Translations under genes and position numbers: made by a program
Notes under the pieces: model-generated
Told to the model about the DNA's origin: nothing
Database searches by the model: none
Seen by the model: only the letters and a program-made list of their open reading frames with translations
NCBI GenBank assembly: GCA_964600385.1
Contig: CAZRJC010000005.1
Coordinates: 87,278-151,277, forward strand
Source: DMER64 sp964600385
GTDB lineage: Bacteria > Bacteroidota > Bacteroidia > Bacteroidales > UBA932
DNA: 64,000 bases
Direction of reading: 5' to 3'
In this document: piece after piece, positions 17,631 through 26,351 of the stretch
How positions within the stretch are numbered: the stretch's first letter is position 1
How the letters are laid out: every line of letters begins with the position of its first letter

Positions 17631-18620
17631 ATGACTTATATTCCGGATTCCCAAAGATATCATAAAATGAAATACCGCCGGTGCGGCAGGAGCGGTATAC
17701 TGCTTCCTTCCATATCTCTTGGCCTGTGGCATAATTTCGGAGATGTGGATGTCTTTGACAACTTCCGTAAAATTGCCTGGACAGCATTTGACAACGGTAT
17801 TACACATTTTGATCTGGCCAATAATTACGGTCCCCCTTACGGATCGGCCGAAATCAATTTTGGCCGGATCCTCAGGACCGATTTTGCCGGATACCGCGAT
17901 GAACTCATCATCTCCACCAAGGCAGGTTATGATATGTGGCCCGGACCTTACGGCAATCTTGGTTCCCGCAAATACCTCCTGGCCAGCCTGGATCAAAGCC
18001 TTAAAAGGATGGGACTGGAATACGTGGATATTTTTTACTCGCACAGACCCGATCCCGACACGCCCCTTGAAGAGACCATGGGCGCGCTGGCTCATGCGGT
18101 TCAGCGCGGAAAGGCTCTTTATGCCGGCATTTCCAACTATCCTCCCGAATCGGCCAAAGAAGCTTTCCGGATTCTGAAGTCCATGGGGGTACCCTGCCTG
18201 ATACACCAACCTAAATATTCAATGTTTAACCGGTGGGTGGAAGACGGACTGCTTGGTCTGCTGGAACAGGAAGGAGTGGGGTGCATAGCTTTCTCACCTC
18301 TGGCTCAGGGCCTTTTGACGAACAAATACCTGCATGGCATTCCTCCCGAATCGCGCGCCGGCAGACCATCGGGAGCTTTGCAACCCGATGCCGTCACTCC
18401 GGAGGTGCTTTCCCGTGTCTCGGCTCTGAACAGTCTGGCTGCCGAAAGAGGTCAGACACTGGCTCAAATGGCAGTCGCCTGGCTGCTGAAGGATAGTCGC
18501 GTAACATCCGTTCTTGTGGGTGCCAGTCGTGTGGAACAACTGGAAGACAACCTTAAGGCGCTCGATGCGGCACCTTTTTCTGAAGATGAACTAAAACGCA
18601 TACATAATATATTGGACTGA
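17631..18620 (+). CDS. aldo/keto reductase (YghZ-like)
   Basis: This is a 329-residue TIM-barrel oxidoreductase. The family tetrad is visible: Asp and Tyr in FDLANNYGPPYGSAE, Lys in IISTKAGYDMWPGPYG and His in DIFYSHRPDPDTP. The GPPYGSAE and MWPGPYG blocks are typical of the YghZ / L-glyceraldehyde 3-phosphate reductase subgroup, which detoxifies aldehydes with NADPH. It is the first gene of a three-gene plus-strand operon with the pirin and the DnaJ-like gene (3 bp to the next start). Confidence 0.9.
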   Translation: MTYIPDSQRYHKMKYRRCGRSGILLPSISLGLWHNFGDVDVFDNFRKIAWTAFDNGITHFDLANNYGPPYGSAEINFGRILRTDFAGYRDELIISTKAGYDMWPGPYGNLGSRKYLLASLDQSLKRMGLEYVDIFYSHRPDPDTPLEETMGALAHAVQRGKALYAGISNYPPESAKEAFRILKSMGVPCLIHQPKYSMFNRWVEDGLLGLLEQEGVGCIAFSPLAQGLLTNKYLHGIPPESRAGRPSGALQPDAVTPEVLSRVSALNSLAAERGQTLAQMAVAWLLKDSRVTSVLVGASRVEQLEDNLKALDAAPFSEDELKRIHNILD

Positions 18621-18623
18621 TAT

Positions 18624-19505
18624 ATGAAAAGAATATGCACACAGATAACACGTGGACAGCATGCTGTTGACGGAGCGGGCGTCAGGCTTCGCAGGGTATT
18701 GGGACTGAGAACAGTCAAAGACTATGATCCCTTCCTTATGCTGGACGGATTCGATTCGTCCAATACCGACGATTATGTTCGCGGATTTCCCTGGCATCCG
18801 CACAGGGGAATTGAAACGGTGACTTACCTGCTGAAAGGCAAGATTGAACACGGCGACAGTCTGGGAAACAAGGGCACGATAAACGATCTGGAATGTCAGT
18901 GGATGACCGCCGGATCCGGAATCATTCACCAGGAGATGCCGCAGCCTTCCGATAGCATGCTTGGATGCCAATTGTGGGTGAATCTTCCCGCTGCGGACAA
19001 AATGACCATGCCGGCATATCGCGATATTGTAGAGCAGGATGTCCCGGTCATTGAAGACGGGCATGCAACAGTCCGGGTGCTTTCGGGTGCCTACAATGGA
19101 AACGAAGGCGCGTTCAAAGGAGATTATGTGAAAGTACAGTACCTGGACGTTGATCTCAAACCCGGTCAGGTATGGCACTATGATCAAACGCCCAACAATC
19201 ATACACTGTTCCTGTATCTGATCAACGGAACACTTGCTGCCGACCAGGCGCTGGAATCGTTTGAATCCAAGGCATGCGCCATGCTCATGAGTGCCTCGTC
19301 AGACAGCCCCGATTCATACGATACGGTAACGGTTAAAGCCGGAGAGGAGGGAGCCCGCTTCTTTCTGATCGCAGCCAAACCCCTTAAGGAACCGGTTTCC
19401 TGGGGCGGGCCCATTGTGATGAACACCAAAGAAGAATTGGATGTGGCGTTCAGCGAGCTTGACAACAATACATTTATCAAACATCCAATGCCAAGGTTCA
19501 ATTGA
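18624..19505 (+). CDS. pirin family protein
   Basis: This 293-residue bicupin of the pirin family has the metal-binding histidines in FPWHPHRGIETVTYLLKG and the following KIEHGDS, plus the GSGIIHQEMP block. Bacterial pirins bind iron or other metals; some act as quercetin 2,3-dioxygenases and others only regulate metabolic enzymes. It sits between an aldo/keto reductase and a DnaJ-like gene, probably co-transcribed. The exact role cannot be told from sequence. Confidence 0.9.
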   Translation: MKRICTQITRGQHAVDGAGVRLRRVLGLRTVKDYDPFLMLDGFDSSNTDDYVRGFPWHPHRGIETVTYLLKGKIEHGDSLGNKGTINDLECQWMTAGSGIIHQEMPQPSDSMLGCQLWVNLPAADKMTMPAYRDIVEQDVPVIEDGHATVRVLSGAYNGNEGAFKGDYVKVQYLDVDLKPGQVWHYDQTPNNHTLFLYLINGTLAADQALESFESKACAMLMSASSDSPDSYDTVTVKAGEEGARFFLIAAKPLKEPVSWGGPIVMNTKEELDVAFSELDNNTFIKHPMPRFN

Positions 19506-19516
19506 TTTTTTGCTAC

Positions 19517-20260
19517 ATGAGAGGTTGTGGTTCTTATTCTCTGTCTTTTTTAGGCTCCGTTTTACTGGCTTTTTTGATTTTCGGATACCAGGGGGTCATT
19601 GTGGTACTTATCGGATATTTTTTGTTCGGGGCGTTAACGCGCCGGATGAATCCGGTTAATATGGTTAACGAAAGGGGAACCCGCGAAGATTTCATGGATT
19701 CCCTGCTCAAGCTTACATCTGTCATCATGAAGGCCGATGGAAAAGTCATGCGGTCTGAACTTCAGTATGTTCAGCAGTTCATTGGCCGTTCGTTCGGGGA
19801 ATCATATGTGCAGGAGGCCAGTCTGCGTCTGCGTGAATACCTGGAACAGGATATTTCCATAGAAGGAGTGGCGGTGAATATCCGCCTAAGAATGACTCCT
19901 GCCATGAGGCTACAGTTGCTGCACTATCTGGTTGCCGTGGCTAAAGCCGATGCAGCCGTCTCGGCCCGTGAACTGGAAGTGTTGCGGAGAATTGCGGCAG
20001 CACTTGGCATTTCCAGGGAAAGCAGCGAGTCTGTATTTGCCATGTTCGATGGCCAGACCATTGAAGATGCCTATCATGTGCTTGAGATAGAGCCCGGAGC
20101 CACCGACGAAGAAGTGAAGAAGGCTTACAAAAAGATGTCTCTGAAACACCATCCCGACAAAGTTGCTTACCTGGGACCGGATATCCAGGCAGCCGCCACA
20201 GAAAAATTCAAAGCCATAAACCAGGCTTACGAAAAGATAAAAACGGCAAGAGGATTGTGA
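19517..20260 (+). CDS. membrane-anchored TerB-DnaJ (DjlA-like) co-chaperone
   Basis: This protein of about 247 residues has an N-terminal hydrophobic helix (residues ~8-35), a TerB-like helical domain (LLKLTSVIMKADGKVMRSEL and the repeated AVAKADAAVSARELEVL) and a C-terminal J domain with the Hsp70-stimulating motif HHPDK. The layout matches DjlA, which recruits DnaK to the membrane. I prefer the ATG at 19517. A TTG at 19502 would overlap the pirin stop. It is the last gene of the operon with the reductase and pirin. Confidence 0.85.
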   Translation: MRGCGSYSLSFLGSVLLAFLIFGYQGVIVVLIGYFLFGALTRRMNPVNMVNERGTREDFMDSLLKLTSVIMKADGKVMRSELQYVQQFIGRSFGESYVQEASLRLREYLEQDISIEGVAVNIRLRMTPAMRLQLLHYLVAVAKADAAVSARELEVLRRIAAALGISRESSESVFAMFDGQTIEDAYHVLEIEPGATDEEVKKAYKKMSLKHHPDKVAYLGPDIQAAATEKFKAINQAYEKIKTARGL

Positions 20261-20282
20261 TTTGTAATGATTTTATACAGGA

Positions 20283-20301
20283 TTGTCTAATAATTAGACA
20301 A
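20283..20301. repeat. perfect 19-bp palindrome
   Basis: The sequence TTGTCTAAT-A-ATTAGACAA has 9-bp arms around a single central base. It lies 23 bp after the DnaJ-like gene in a 250-bp AT-rich gap. It is not followed by a T tract on either strand, so it looks more like an operator than a terminator. Confidence 0.5.
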
Positions 20302-20378
20302 CGGTTCAATAAGGGAATCGTCGTAACTAATTGAAATTAAAAATATTAGAAGTTGTGGCACAGCCTTGGTAATTATTA

Positions 20379-20396
20379 TAGTCAAACAATTGACTA
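20379..20396. repeat. second inverted repeat with a related half-site
   Basis: TAGTCAA-ACAA-TTGACTA has 7-bp arms and a 4-bp loop and lies 13 bp before a possible small ORF. Its right half (TTGACTAAT with flanking bases) differs by one base from the half-site TTGTCTAAT of the palindrome 80 bp upstream, hinting at a shared binding protein. Confidence 0.4.
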
Positions 20397-20408
20397 ATAC
20401 TCATTACC

Positions 20409-20519
20409 ATGGAAACAAAAACCGAAACGACCTTTTTGTATATCGCGTACTCTTTATCGCTGATGATCCTTATTTTCTCCCTGCTTTGTGCGATTGTATC
20501 CCTTTGCCTTTATTTATAA
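20409..20519 (+). CDS. possible 36-residue single-helix membrane peptide
   Basis: From an ATG at 20409 the frame gives METKTETTFLYIAYSLSLM followed by a hydrophobic tail ending CLYL: a short polar N-terminus and one membrane helix of about 25 residues. It overlaps the 3' end of the convergent lactonase gene by 6 bp. There is no clear Shine-Dalgarno, but those are weak in this phylum. It could be a real small membrane protein or a chance frame; only the hydrophobic composition and the clean start support it. Confidence 0.3.
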   Translation: METKTETTFLYIAYSLSLMILIFSLLCAIVSLCLYL

Positions 20520-21626
20520 TTCAGACAGGCTGCAACGTATGCATACCGGACTGTCAATTTCTATTTTTTTCCCGGAATCGGTAAGCAATCCGCTTTCCGG
20601 ATCAATGCGGAATATCTGGATACAACCACCGTCTTTGCAGGCAACTAGCATCAGTTTGCCGTCGGGAGTTATCAGAAAATTTCTCGGGTGCTTTTCTGTT
20701 GGCTGATATCCTCTTTTTTCTATGGTACCGTCCGTTTTATTCACTTTAAAAATCACAATTCCGTCTCCTTCCAATCGTGTAGAAGCATACAGATAGTTTC
20801 CGTCCGGTGAAAGATGTATATCGGCGCTGCCTCTTGCCTGGCAGGTATCTGCCAGAACAGATTGAATCTCTTTCAATTTACCACGATTATGTTCAAAAAC
20901 CGCCACGTTCCCGGATAATTCATTTATCAGATATAAAACACTGCCTTCTTTATTAAAAACAAGATGCCTCGGGCCGCTGCCGGGTGAAAGCTGTATGGTT
21001 TCCGGTGGAGTCAGGCCATCGGAATGGCCTGTTTCGCAGACATAGATCCGGTCTGTTCCCAAATCCGAGGAGAAAAGGTATTTTCCGTCGGGTGTAAAAG
21101 CGACACAATGCAGATGAGGGGCTTTCTGTCTTAATGAATCGGGGCCGCTGCCTTCAAAACGAAATGTTTGTGTGGCAGGTCCTGCGGCACCGTTTTTCAG
21201 GATGGGGAAAACACTTATGCTTCCTCCCGAATAATCTGCCGTGACCACAAACCGGTTGCCCGGGGAAACTGCAATGTAACAGGGGTCGGCACCCACAGAA
21301 TATTCCGTGTTTATGGGTTCCAGGGTTTTCTGTGTCCCGGAAAACGAAAAGGACAAGACGGCAGAACGGTTTCCCGATTCGCTTACTGCGTAAACATATT
21401 GTTCTCCGTCAGATAAGGTGACAAAAGAAGGATTTTCGGCTGTGGTTTCGCTAACAAGCGTGGCCTCGAGCGTTTTAGTATTAAACTGGTAGATGTAGAT
21501 TCCCTTGCTGCCGCCTCCGGTATAGGTTCCGGTGATCAGAGTCAGCTCCTCATTCCGGTAAGAACATCCGGAGATTTGCATTATGGTAATCATTAATAGT
21601 ACGAATGAAGAAAAGTACCTGAACAT
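20514..21626 (-). CDS. lactonase-family (YbhE/6-phosphogluconolactonase-like) lipoprotein
   Basis: This 370-residue seven-bladed beta-propeller of the lactonase/YncE type has a lipoprotein signal ending in the lipobox ISGC (Cys21). Repeated YVYAV, YLFSSDLG and YLYAST strands mark the blades, and the HLHCVAFTPDGKYLF and GSGPRHLVFN motifs are typical of the Pgl subgroup. Cytosolic relatives hydrolyse 6-phosphogluconolactone. A surface or periplasmic lipoprotein form is common in Bacteroidota, with an unknown lactone substrate. It lies 25 bp after leuB but has its own promoter-like element. Confidence 0.85.
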   Translation of the reverse strand: MFRYFSSFVLLMITIMQISGCSYRNEELTLITGTYTGGGSKGIYIYQFNTKTLEATLVSETTAENPSFVTLSDGEQYVYAVSESGNRSAVLSFSFSGTQKTLEPINTEYSVGADPCYIAVSPGNRFVVTADYSGGSISVFPILKNGAAGPATQTFRFEGSGPDSLRQKAPHLHCVAFTPDGKYLFSSDLGTDRIYVCETGHSDGLTPPETIQLSPGSGPRHLVFNKEGSVLYLINELSGNVAVFEHNRGKLKEIQSVLADTCQARGSADIHLSPDGNYLYASTRLEGDGIVIFKVNKTDGTIEKRGYQPTEKHPRNFLITPDGKLMLVACKDGGCIQIFRIDPESGLLTDSGKKIEIDSPVCIRCSLSEL

Positions 21627-21639
21627 AGTTCTTTTCTTA

Positions 21640-21647
21640 CAAAAGTA
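21640..21647 (-). promoter_or_regulatory. predicted -7 box for the lactonase-family gene
   Basis: The minus strand reads TACTTTTG, matching TAnnTTTG, 13 bp before the ATG at 21626. It sits in the short gap after leuB, suggesting separate transcription from the leucine operon. Confidence 0.4.
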
Positions 21648-21651
21648 GTTA

Positions 21652-22725
21652 TTAATTCTTTATCTGTTCTGCGATAAAGTCACCAACGTAGTTTGTGCCA
21701 TATGAAGATTCCCCTTTACGGGCCAGGTCTTCGGTCACCACTCCTTTTTCAAGCGCTGTTTCCACTGCCCGGCGCACGTGCATGCCTTCTTTACCCAGTC
21801 CCAGATGTTCCAGCATCATGGAGGCGGAAAGGATCATGGCCATGGGGTTGGCAATATCTTTTCCGGCGGCGGAAGGATAGGAGCCGTGAATGGGTTCAAA
21901 AAGGGCGTGCTTTGAGCCGATGCTGGCAGAAGGCAGCATGCCCAGGGAACCGCTCAGCATGCCTGCTTCGTCGGTAAGGATGTCGCCAAAAAGATTCTCT
22001 GTTACCATGACGTCAAAATGAGACGGCTGCCTTATCAGTTGCATGGCGGCGTTGTCGACGAACATGAATTCAAGGGTGACTCCGGGATAGGCGGCGGCCA
22101 TGGACTGAGCCGCTTCCCTCCACAGGCGTGATGTTTCAAGAACGTTTGCTTTGTCGACAAGTGTGAGAAGGCCGCGTCTTTTGGCAGCCAGTTTAAAGGC
22201 GAATTCAAGTACACGGTCCACTTCGTCACGTGTGTATACACATGTGTCGAAAGCTCTTTTCCCGTCCTGATCGCGACCCCGTGGCTCACCAAAGTAGAGG
22301 CCCCCGGTAAGTTCGCGGATACATACAAAATTGGTTCCCCGTATGACCTCGGGGCGTAAGGGAGAGCGGTCTGCCAAAGCATCAAAGAGGGCAAGCGGCC
22401 TTACGTTGGCAAACAGGCCCAGATCATGCCGCATCCTTAAAAGACCCTGCTCGGGCCTTATCCTGGCGGAAGGGTTGTTGTCATAGTCCGGATGGCCAAT
22501 GGCTCCAAAGAGAATGGCATGGGATGAGATACAAACCTCGTGGGTAGCCGCAGGGTAGGGATCTCCTTCAGAGCGGATGGCACACGCTCCGATTAGCGCT
22601 TTCGTATAGTGAAAGGTATGCCCGTAAACCTGCGAAACGGCATCGAGCACCTTAACGGCCTGGTTCATGATCTCGGGACCTATTCCGTCCCCGGGTAACA
22701 AAGCTATGTTCAGTTCCCTTTTCAT
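21652..22725 (-). CDS. leuB: 3-isopropylmalate dehydrogenase
   Basis: This 357-residue enzyme converts 3-isopropylmalate with NAD+ to 2-oxoisocaproate, the third step of leucine synthesis. The family features are the N-terminal LLPGDGIGPEIM, GAIGHP, an RELTGGLYFGEPRG loop, the metal-binding ENLFGDILTDEAGM segment and SASIGSKHALFEP. Its ATG overlaps the leuD stop (TAATG), showing translational coupling. Full length, last gene of the operon. Confidence 0.96.
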   Translation of the reverse strand: MKRELNIALLPGDGIGPEIMNQAVKVLDAVSQVYGHTFHYTKALIGACAIRSEGDPYPAATHEVCISSHAILFGAIGHPDYDNNPSARIRPEQGLLRMRHDLGLFANVRPLALFDALADRSPLRPEVIRGTNFVCIRELTGGLYFGEPRGRDQDGKRAFDTCVYTRDEVDRVLEFAFKLAAKRRGLLTLVDKANVLETSRLWREAAQSMAAAYPGVTLEFMFVDNAAMQLIRQPSHFDVMVTENLFGDILTDEAGMLSGSLGMLPSASIGSKHALFEPIHGSYPSAAGKDIANPMAMILSASMMLEHLGLGKEGMHVRRAVETALEKGVVTEDLARKGESSYGTNYVGDFIAEQIKN

Positions 22726-23333
22726 TATTCGTTTTCCTTTTCCTTTTCCTTTTCAAAAGATTCTATTTGACCGCCAATGCTCAGCAGGTAGTCAACATCG
22801 TCGTAACCCATAAGAAGACAGCGCTTTTTATAGGCGTCTACATTGAAATACTCTGTGCCGCCGTTTCCCAGAATGGTGAAAGTCTGCGATTCAAGATCGA
22901 CCCTGAACTGGGCCATTCCGGAATTTTCAAAGATAGCCGTGAAAATGCGGGCAAGGAACGTATCGCTTACCTTTACGGGGAGCAACCCCACGTTTAACGC
23001 GTTATTTCGGAAAATGTCGGCAAACGAGCTCGAAACAACCACCCGGAATCCGTAATCATAAAGCGCCCAGGCGGCATGTTCCCGCGAAGATCCGCACCCG
23101 AAGTGGTCTCCTGCCACAAGTATGCTGCCCGAATAACGGGGATCGTTCAGGGGAAAGGAGGCAATCCTGTTGCCCTGTGAGTCAAAACGCCAGTCACGAA
23201 AAAGGTTGTCCCCGAATCCTTTCCTTTCTACAGAAGTGAGAAATCTGGCCGGAATGATCTGGTCTGTATCTATATTCTGTACTTTCAGGGGAACAGCCGT
23301 AGAGATGATTGTTGAAAATTTTTGTATTGACAT
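22725..23333 (-). CDS. leuD: 3-isopropylmalate dehydratase small subunit
   Basis: This 202-residue swivelling subunit pairs with LeuC to isomerise 2- to 3-isopropylmalate. Markers are NIDTDQIIPARFL near residue 20 and the substrate-binding loop GCGSSREHAAWAL. The C-terminus ends in a run of Glu/Lys residues encoded by a short GAAAAG-type repeat (22729-22755), a low-complexity tail beyond the usual domain. It lies 5 bp downstream of leuC. Confidence 0.96.
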   Translation of the reverse strand: MSIQKFSTIISTAVPLKVQNIDTDQIIPARFLTSVERKGFGDNLFRDWRFDSQGNRIASFPLNDPRYSGSILVAGDHFGCGSSREHAAWALYDYGFRVVVSSSFADIFRNNALNVGLLPVKVSDTFLARIFTAIFENSGMAQFRVDLESQTFTILGNGGTEYFNVDAYKKRCLLMGYDDVDYLLSIGGQIESFEKEKEKENE

Positions 23334-23338
23334 AAAAT

Positions 23339-24718
23339 TTATAATATCGTGTTAAACAGTATCCCGGGATCGGTTATAGTTCCAGTAAGGGCAGCTGCTG
23401 CTGCGGCGGGTATCCCTGCAAGGATGGTTCTGGATCCGGGACCCTGTCTGCCTTCAAAATTTCTGTTGGAAGTGGATATGCAATAGCAGCCATGAGGAAT
23501 CTTGTCCGAGTTCATGGCCAGGCAGGCCGAGCATCCGGGCTGACGCAGGCTGAAGCCGGCCGCTTCGAGTATTTTATCCAATCCCTCTTCTCTGATAAGG
23601 AATTCCACTTTCTTAGAACCGGGAACGAGCCAGGCAGTCACGTTGTCGGCTTTTTTTCTTCCTTCGACCAAACGGGCCAGCAGCCTGAAATCTTCTATGC
23701 GGCCGTTGGTGCAACTGCCAATGAAAACATAGTCAATGGGCTTGCCCAGTAACGGTTCACCGCTGCGGAAGCCCATATAGGAAAGGGCATCTTCAGAGGC
23801 ATTGGCCGGAACTTTGCCGTTGATGTTCATGGCCATGCCGGGATTGGTACCGTATGTGATCATTACGGGCACGGCATCGGCTTCAAAGACGTATTCCCGG
23901 TCAAATACGGCATCCGGTTCGCTTTTGAGAAGACTCCATTTTTCCACTGCCTGGCCAAAATCTGCAGGGGCATTGGCCGTATGCCTCAGGTATTCAAAAG
24001 TGGTTTCGTCGGGTGCGATCATACCGCCTCTGGCGCCACATTCAATGGCCATATTACATAAGGTCATCCGCCCGTCCATACTTAAAGAGCGTACGGCTTC
24101 GCCCGCAAATTCAATGAAATGTCCGGTTCCGCCCGATGTTGAAATGCGCGATATGATGTAAAGAATGAGATCTTTCGCACCAACCCCTTTGTTCAACAGC
24201 CCGTTTACGGTAATACGCATGCTTTTGGGCTTTTCCTGAATCAGACACTGCGAGGCAAAAACCATTTCCACTTCAGATGTTCCCACTCCAAAAGCAATGG
24301 CGCCAAAAGCGCCATGAGTGGATGTGTGGCTGTCGCCGCAAACAATGGTCATTCCCGGTTGGGTAAATCCCTGTTCCGGTCCGATAATATGCACAATACC
24401 CTGATTGGGATGCTGCATGCCAAAATATTCGATGCCGTGTTTCCGGCAATTATTTGCCAGTGTTTCTATCTGGGTACGTGCCTTGGGATCCTCCAAAGGA
24501 AGGTCCTGTCCGGTGGTAGGCACGTTATGATCTGCCGTGGCTGTTGTTTTGTTTGGCCTTGCAACAGGTACGCTCCGTTTGTAGAGGTTGGCAAAAGCCA
24601 CGGGAGAGGTTACTTCATGAATATAATGCCGGTCTATATACAATACACAACGTCCCCCGTCTTCAGTACGGACAACGTGCCGGTCCCAGATCTTGTCAAG
24701 TAAAGTCATTGCTTTCAT
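23339..24718 (-). CDS. leuC: 3-isopropylmalate dehydratase large subunit
   Basis: This 459-residue aconitase-family subunit carries the 4Fe-4S cluster. The ligand cysteines are in GSCTNGRIEDF and GCSACLAMN, and the active-site blocks VCGDSHTSTHGAFGA and HIIGPEQG are intact. It works with LeuD in the second step of leucine synthesis. The ATG overlaps the leuA stop by 4 bp (ATGA). Confidence 0.96.
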   Translation of the reverse strand: MKAMTLLDKIWDRHVVRTEDGGRCVLYIDRHYIHEVTSPVAFANLYKRSVPVARPNKTTATADHNVPTTGQDLPLEDPKARTQIETLANNCRKHGIEYFGMQHPNQGIVHIIGPEQGFTQPGMTIVCGDSHTSTHGAFGAIAFGVGTSEVEMVFASQCLIQEKPKSMRITVNGLLNKGVGAKDLILYIISRISTSGGTGHFIEFAGEAVRSLSMDGRMTLCNMAIECGARGGMIAPDETTFEYLRHTANAPADFGQAVEKWSLLKSEPDAVFDREYVFEADAVPVMITYGTNPGMAMNINGKVPANASEDALSYMGFRSGEPLLGKPIDYVFIGSCTNGRIEDFRLLARLVEGRKKADNVTAWLVPGSKKVEFLIREEGLDKILEAAGFSLRQPGCSACLAMNSDKIPHGCYCISTSNRNFEGRQGPGSRTILAGIPAAAAAALTGTITDPGILFNTIL

Positions 24719-26238
24719 GATAGGGTGGTTTCTTCTGTTTCTTCGCTTGCATTCAGAATACGGAGGGCATCAATGAAGGCCTCAACGGCAGCCCTTACGG
24801 TATCTGTGTGGGCGGCAAAACCGTGTACCAGACGGTCGCCGCATTTTACCTGTATATGAACCCGGCCAACATCGTCGCTGCCCTTGGTCATGGCCTGTAT
24901 AAGGAATTCTGTGATAAGAACCTTTTCTTTGATCAGTTTTTTTATGGCTTTCACGGCAGCATCTACCGGACCGTTTCCTGTAGCAGTACTGAGTCTTTCG
25001 TGGTTGTCAAACATAAGTACGACTGTGGCGGAAGGCACAAGTGTTCCTGTGATAATCTGCAGAAACTTTAAACTTATGCTCTTTTTTCTGGCATTATCGG
25101 CATCTCCGGCCAGAGAAAGCAGGTCGTAGTCGTGGATTTCTTTCTTTTTATCTGCGACCTCAAGGAATTTGGTGTAGATCTCATCGAGTTTGTCTTTACT
25201 AAATTGATAGCCAAGCAATTCCATCCTGTGTTCCAGTGCTGCGCGTCCACTGCGGGCAGTAAGTGCTATAACAGATTCATCTACACCTATATCAGACGGA
25301 TTAATTATCTCGTAGGTGTCGCGTTTTTTGAGTACCCCGTCCTGATGAATCCCCGATGAATGGGCAAATGCGTTCCTTCCAACAATGGCTTTATTGGCCT
25401 GAACAGGCATGTTCATGAGGCTCGAGACCAGATGGCTGGCCTTTGTAATGAGTTTTGAATTGATTTGAGTGTCTATGTTAAGTTCCCTGTGGCATCTGAG
25501 AGCCATAACCACTTCTTCAAGCGACGTATTGCCGGCACGTTCTCCAATACCGTTAATGGTGACTTCGGCTTGTCTGGCTCCGTTAATAACACCCGTAAGC
25601 GTATTGGCTGTGGCCATTCCCAGGTCGTTGTGACAATGGGTGGAAATAATTGCTTTCTCTATTCCTTTTACGTTTTCCATAAGGAATTTGATCTTTGCTC
25701 CGTATTCCTGCTGAGTGCAATAACCGGTGGTATCGGGAATATTCACGACCGTGGCTCCGGCTTTGATCACAGCCTCAATGACCCTGGCCAGGTACTCATT
25801 GTCCGCCCTGCCCGCATCCTCGGCATAGAATTCAACGTCTTCCACGTATTTCTTTGCGTACAGTACGGCAAATACCGCCCGTTCCAGGATGGCCTCGGGA
25901 TTCGATCTTAGTTTGTCGTAAATATGCTGGGGCGATACGCCTATCCCGGTGTGAATCCGTTTAAGACGTGCATGGCGCAATGCATCTGCAGCCACATCGA
26001 TATCTTTTTCTACGGCCCGGGTCAGGGCGCAGATGACCGGACGGCTTACTGCTTTGGATATTTCAATAACCGAGTTGAAATCACCGGGACTGGAAACAGG
26101 AAACCCGGCCTCAATGATATCAACACCCAGTTCTTCGAGTAGTTGGGCAACCTGGATCTTTTCAATAGTGTTGAGCTGGCATCCGGGTACCTGTTCCCCG
26201 TCGCGCAGGGTAGTGTCAAAAATATAAAGCTTTTCCAT
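24715..26238 (-). CDS. leuA: 2-isopropylmalate synthase
   Basis: This 507-residue enzyme condenses acetyl-CoA with 2-oxoisovalerate, the committed step of leucine synthesis. It has the DRE-TIM barrel start IFDTTLRDGEQVPG, the metal-binding STHCHNDLGMATAN and the C-terminal leucine-sensing regulatory domain (VHIQVKCGDRLVHG to the end), so feedback inhibition is expected. I chose the ATG at 26238, which places MEKLYIFDTTL as the N-terminus. A TTG at 26247 lies inside the presumed promoter element. First gene of leuACDB. Confidence 0.96.
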   Translation of the reverse strand: MEKLYIFDTTLRDGEQVPGCQLNTIEKIQVAQLLEELGVDIIEAGFPVSSPGDFNSVIEISKAVSRPVICALTRAVEKDIDVAADALRHARLKRIHTGIGVSPQHIYDKLRSNPEAILERAVFAVLYAKKYVEDVEFYAEDAGRADNEYLARVIEAVIKAGATVVNIPDTTGYCTQQEYGAKIKFLMENVKGIEKAIISTHCHNDLGMATANTLTGVINGARQAEVTINGIGERAGNTSLEEVVMALRCHRELNIDTQINSKLITKASHLVSSLMNMPVQANKAIVGRNAFAHSSGIHQDGVLKKRDTYEIINPSDIGVDESVIALTARSGRAALEHRMELLGYQFSKDKLDEIYTKFLEVADKKKEIHDYDLLSLAGDADNARKKSISLKFLQIITGTLVPSATVVLMFDNHERLSTATGNGPVDAAVKAIKKLIKEKVLITEFLIQAMTKGSDDVGRVHIQVKCGDRLVHGFAAHTDTVRAAVEAFIDALRILNASEETEETTLS

Positions 26239-26244
26239 AGTTGA

Positions 26245-26252
26245 CAAAATTA
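26245..26252 (-). promoter_or_regulatory. predicted -7 box for the leuACDB operon
   Basis: The minus strand reads TAATTTTG followed by TCA, matching TAnnTTTG and identical to the element before the phosphopantetheinyl transferase gene. It is only 6 bp from the leuA ATG, which would give a transcript with almost no leader. Confidence 0.4.
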
Positions 26253-26311
26253 GATGTTTCCTGATTTTATCAGTTATGGATAGCTATTTGCTTATAAAAT
26301 GAAAATAATCC

Positions 26312-26346
26312 AAAAAAAAAATGCCGAAATATTACATTTCGGCATT
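26312..26346 (-). terminator. rho-independent terminator of the NigD-like gene
   Basis: An 11-bp perfect stem (AATGCCGAAAT / ATTTCGGCATT, arms 26320-26330 and 26336-26346) with a 5-base loop is followed on the minus strand by a run of nine U. It lies 5 bp after the lipoprotein stop and isolates it from leuA. Confidence 0.85.
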
Positions 26347-26351
26347 CATTT

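Noticed and set aside
22729..22757. Short GAAAAG-like repeat at the 3' end of leuD
   Set aside because: It is simple-sequence coding for a Glu/Lys tail; too short and imperfect to be called a tandem-repeat locus.
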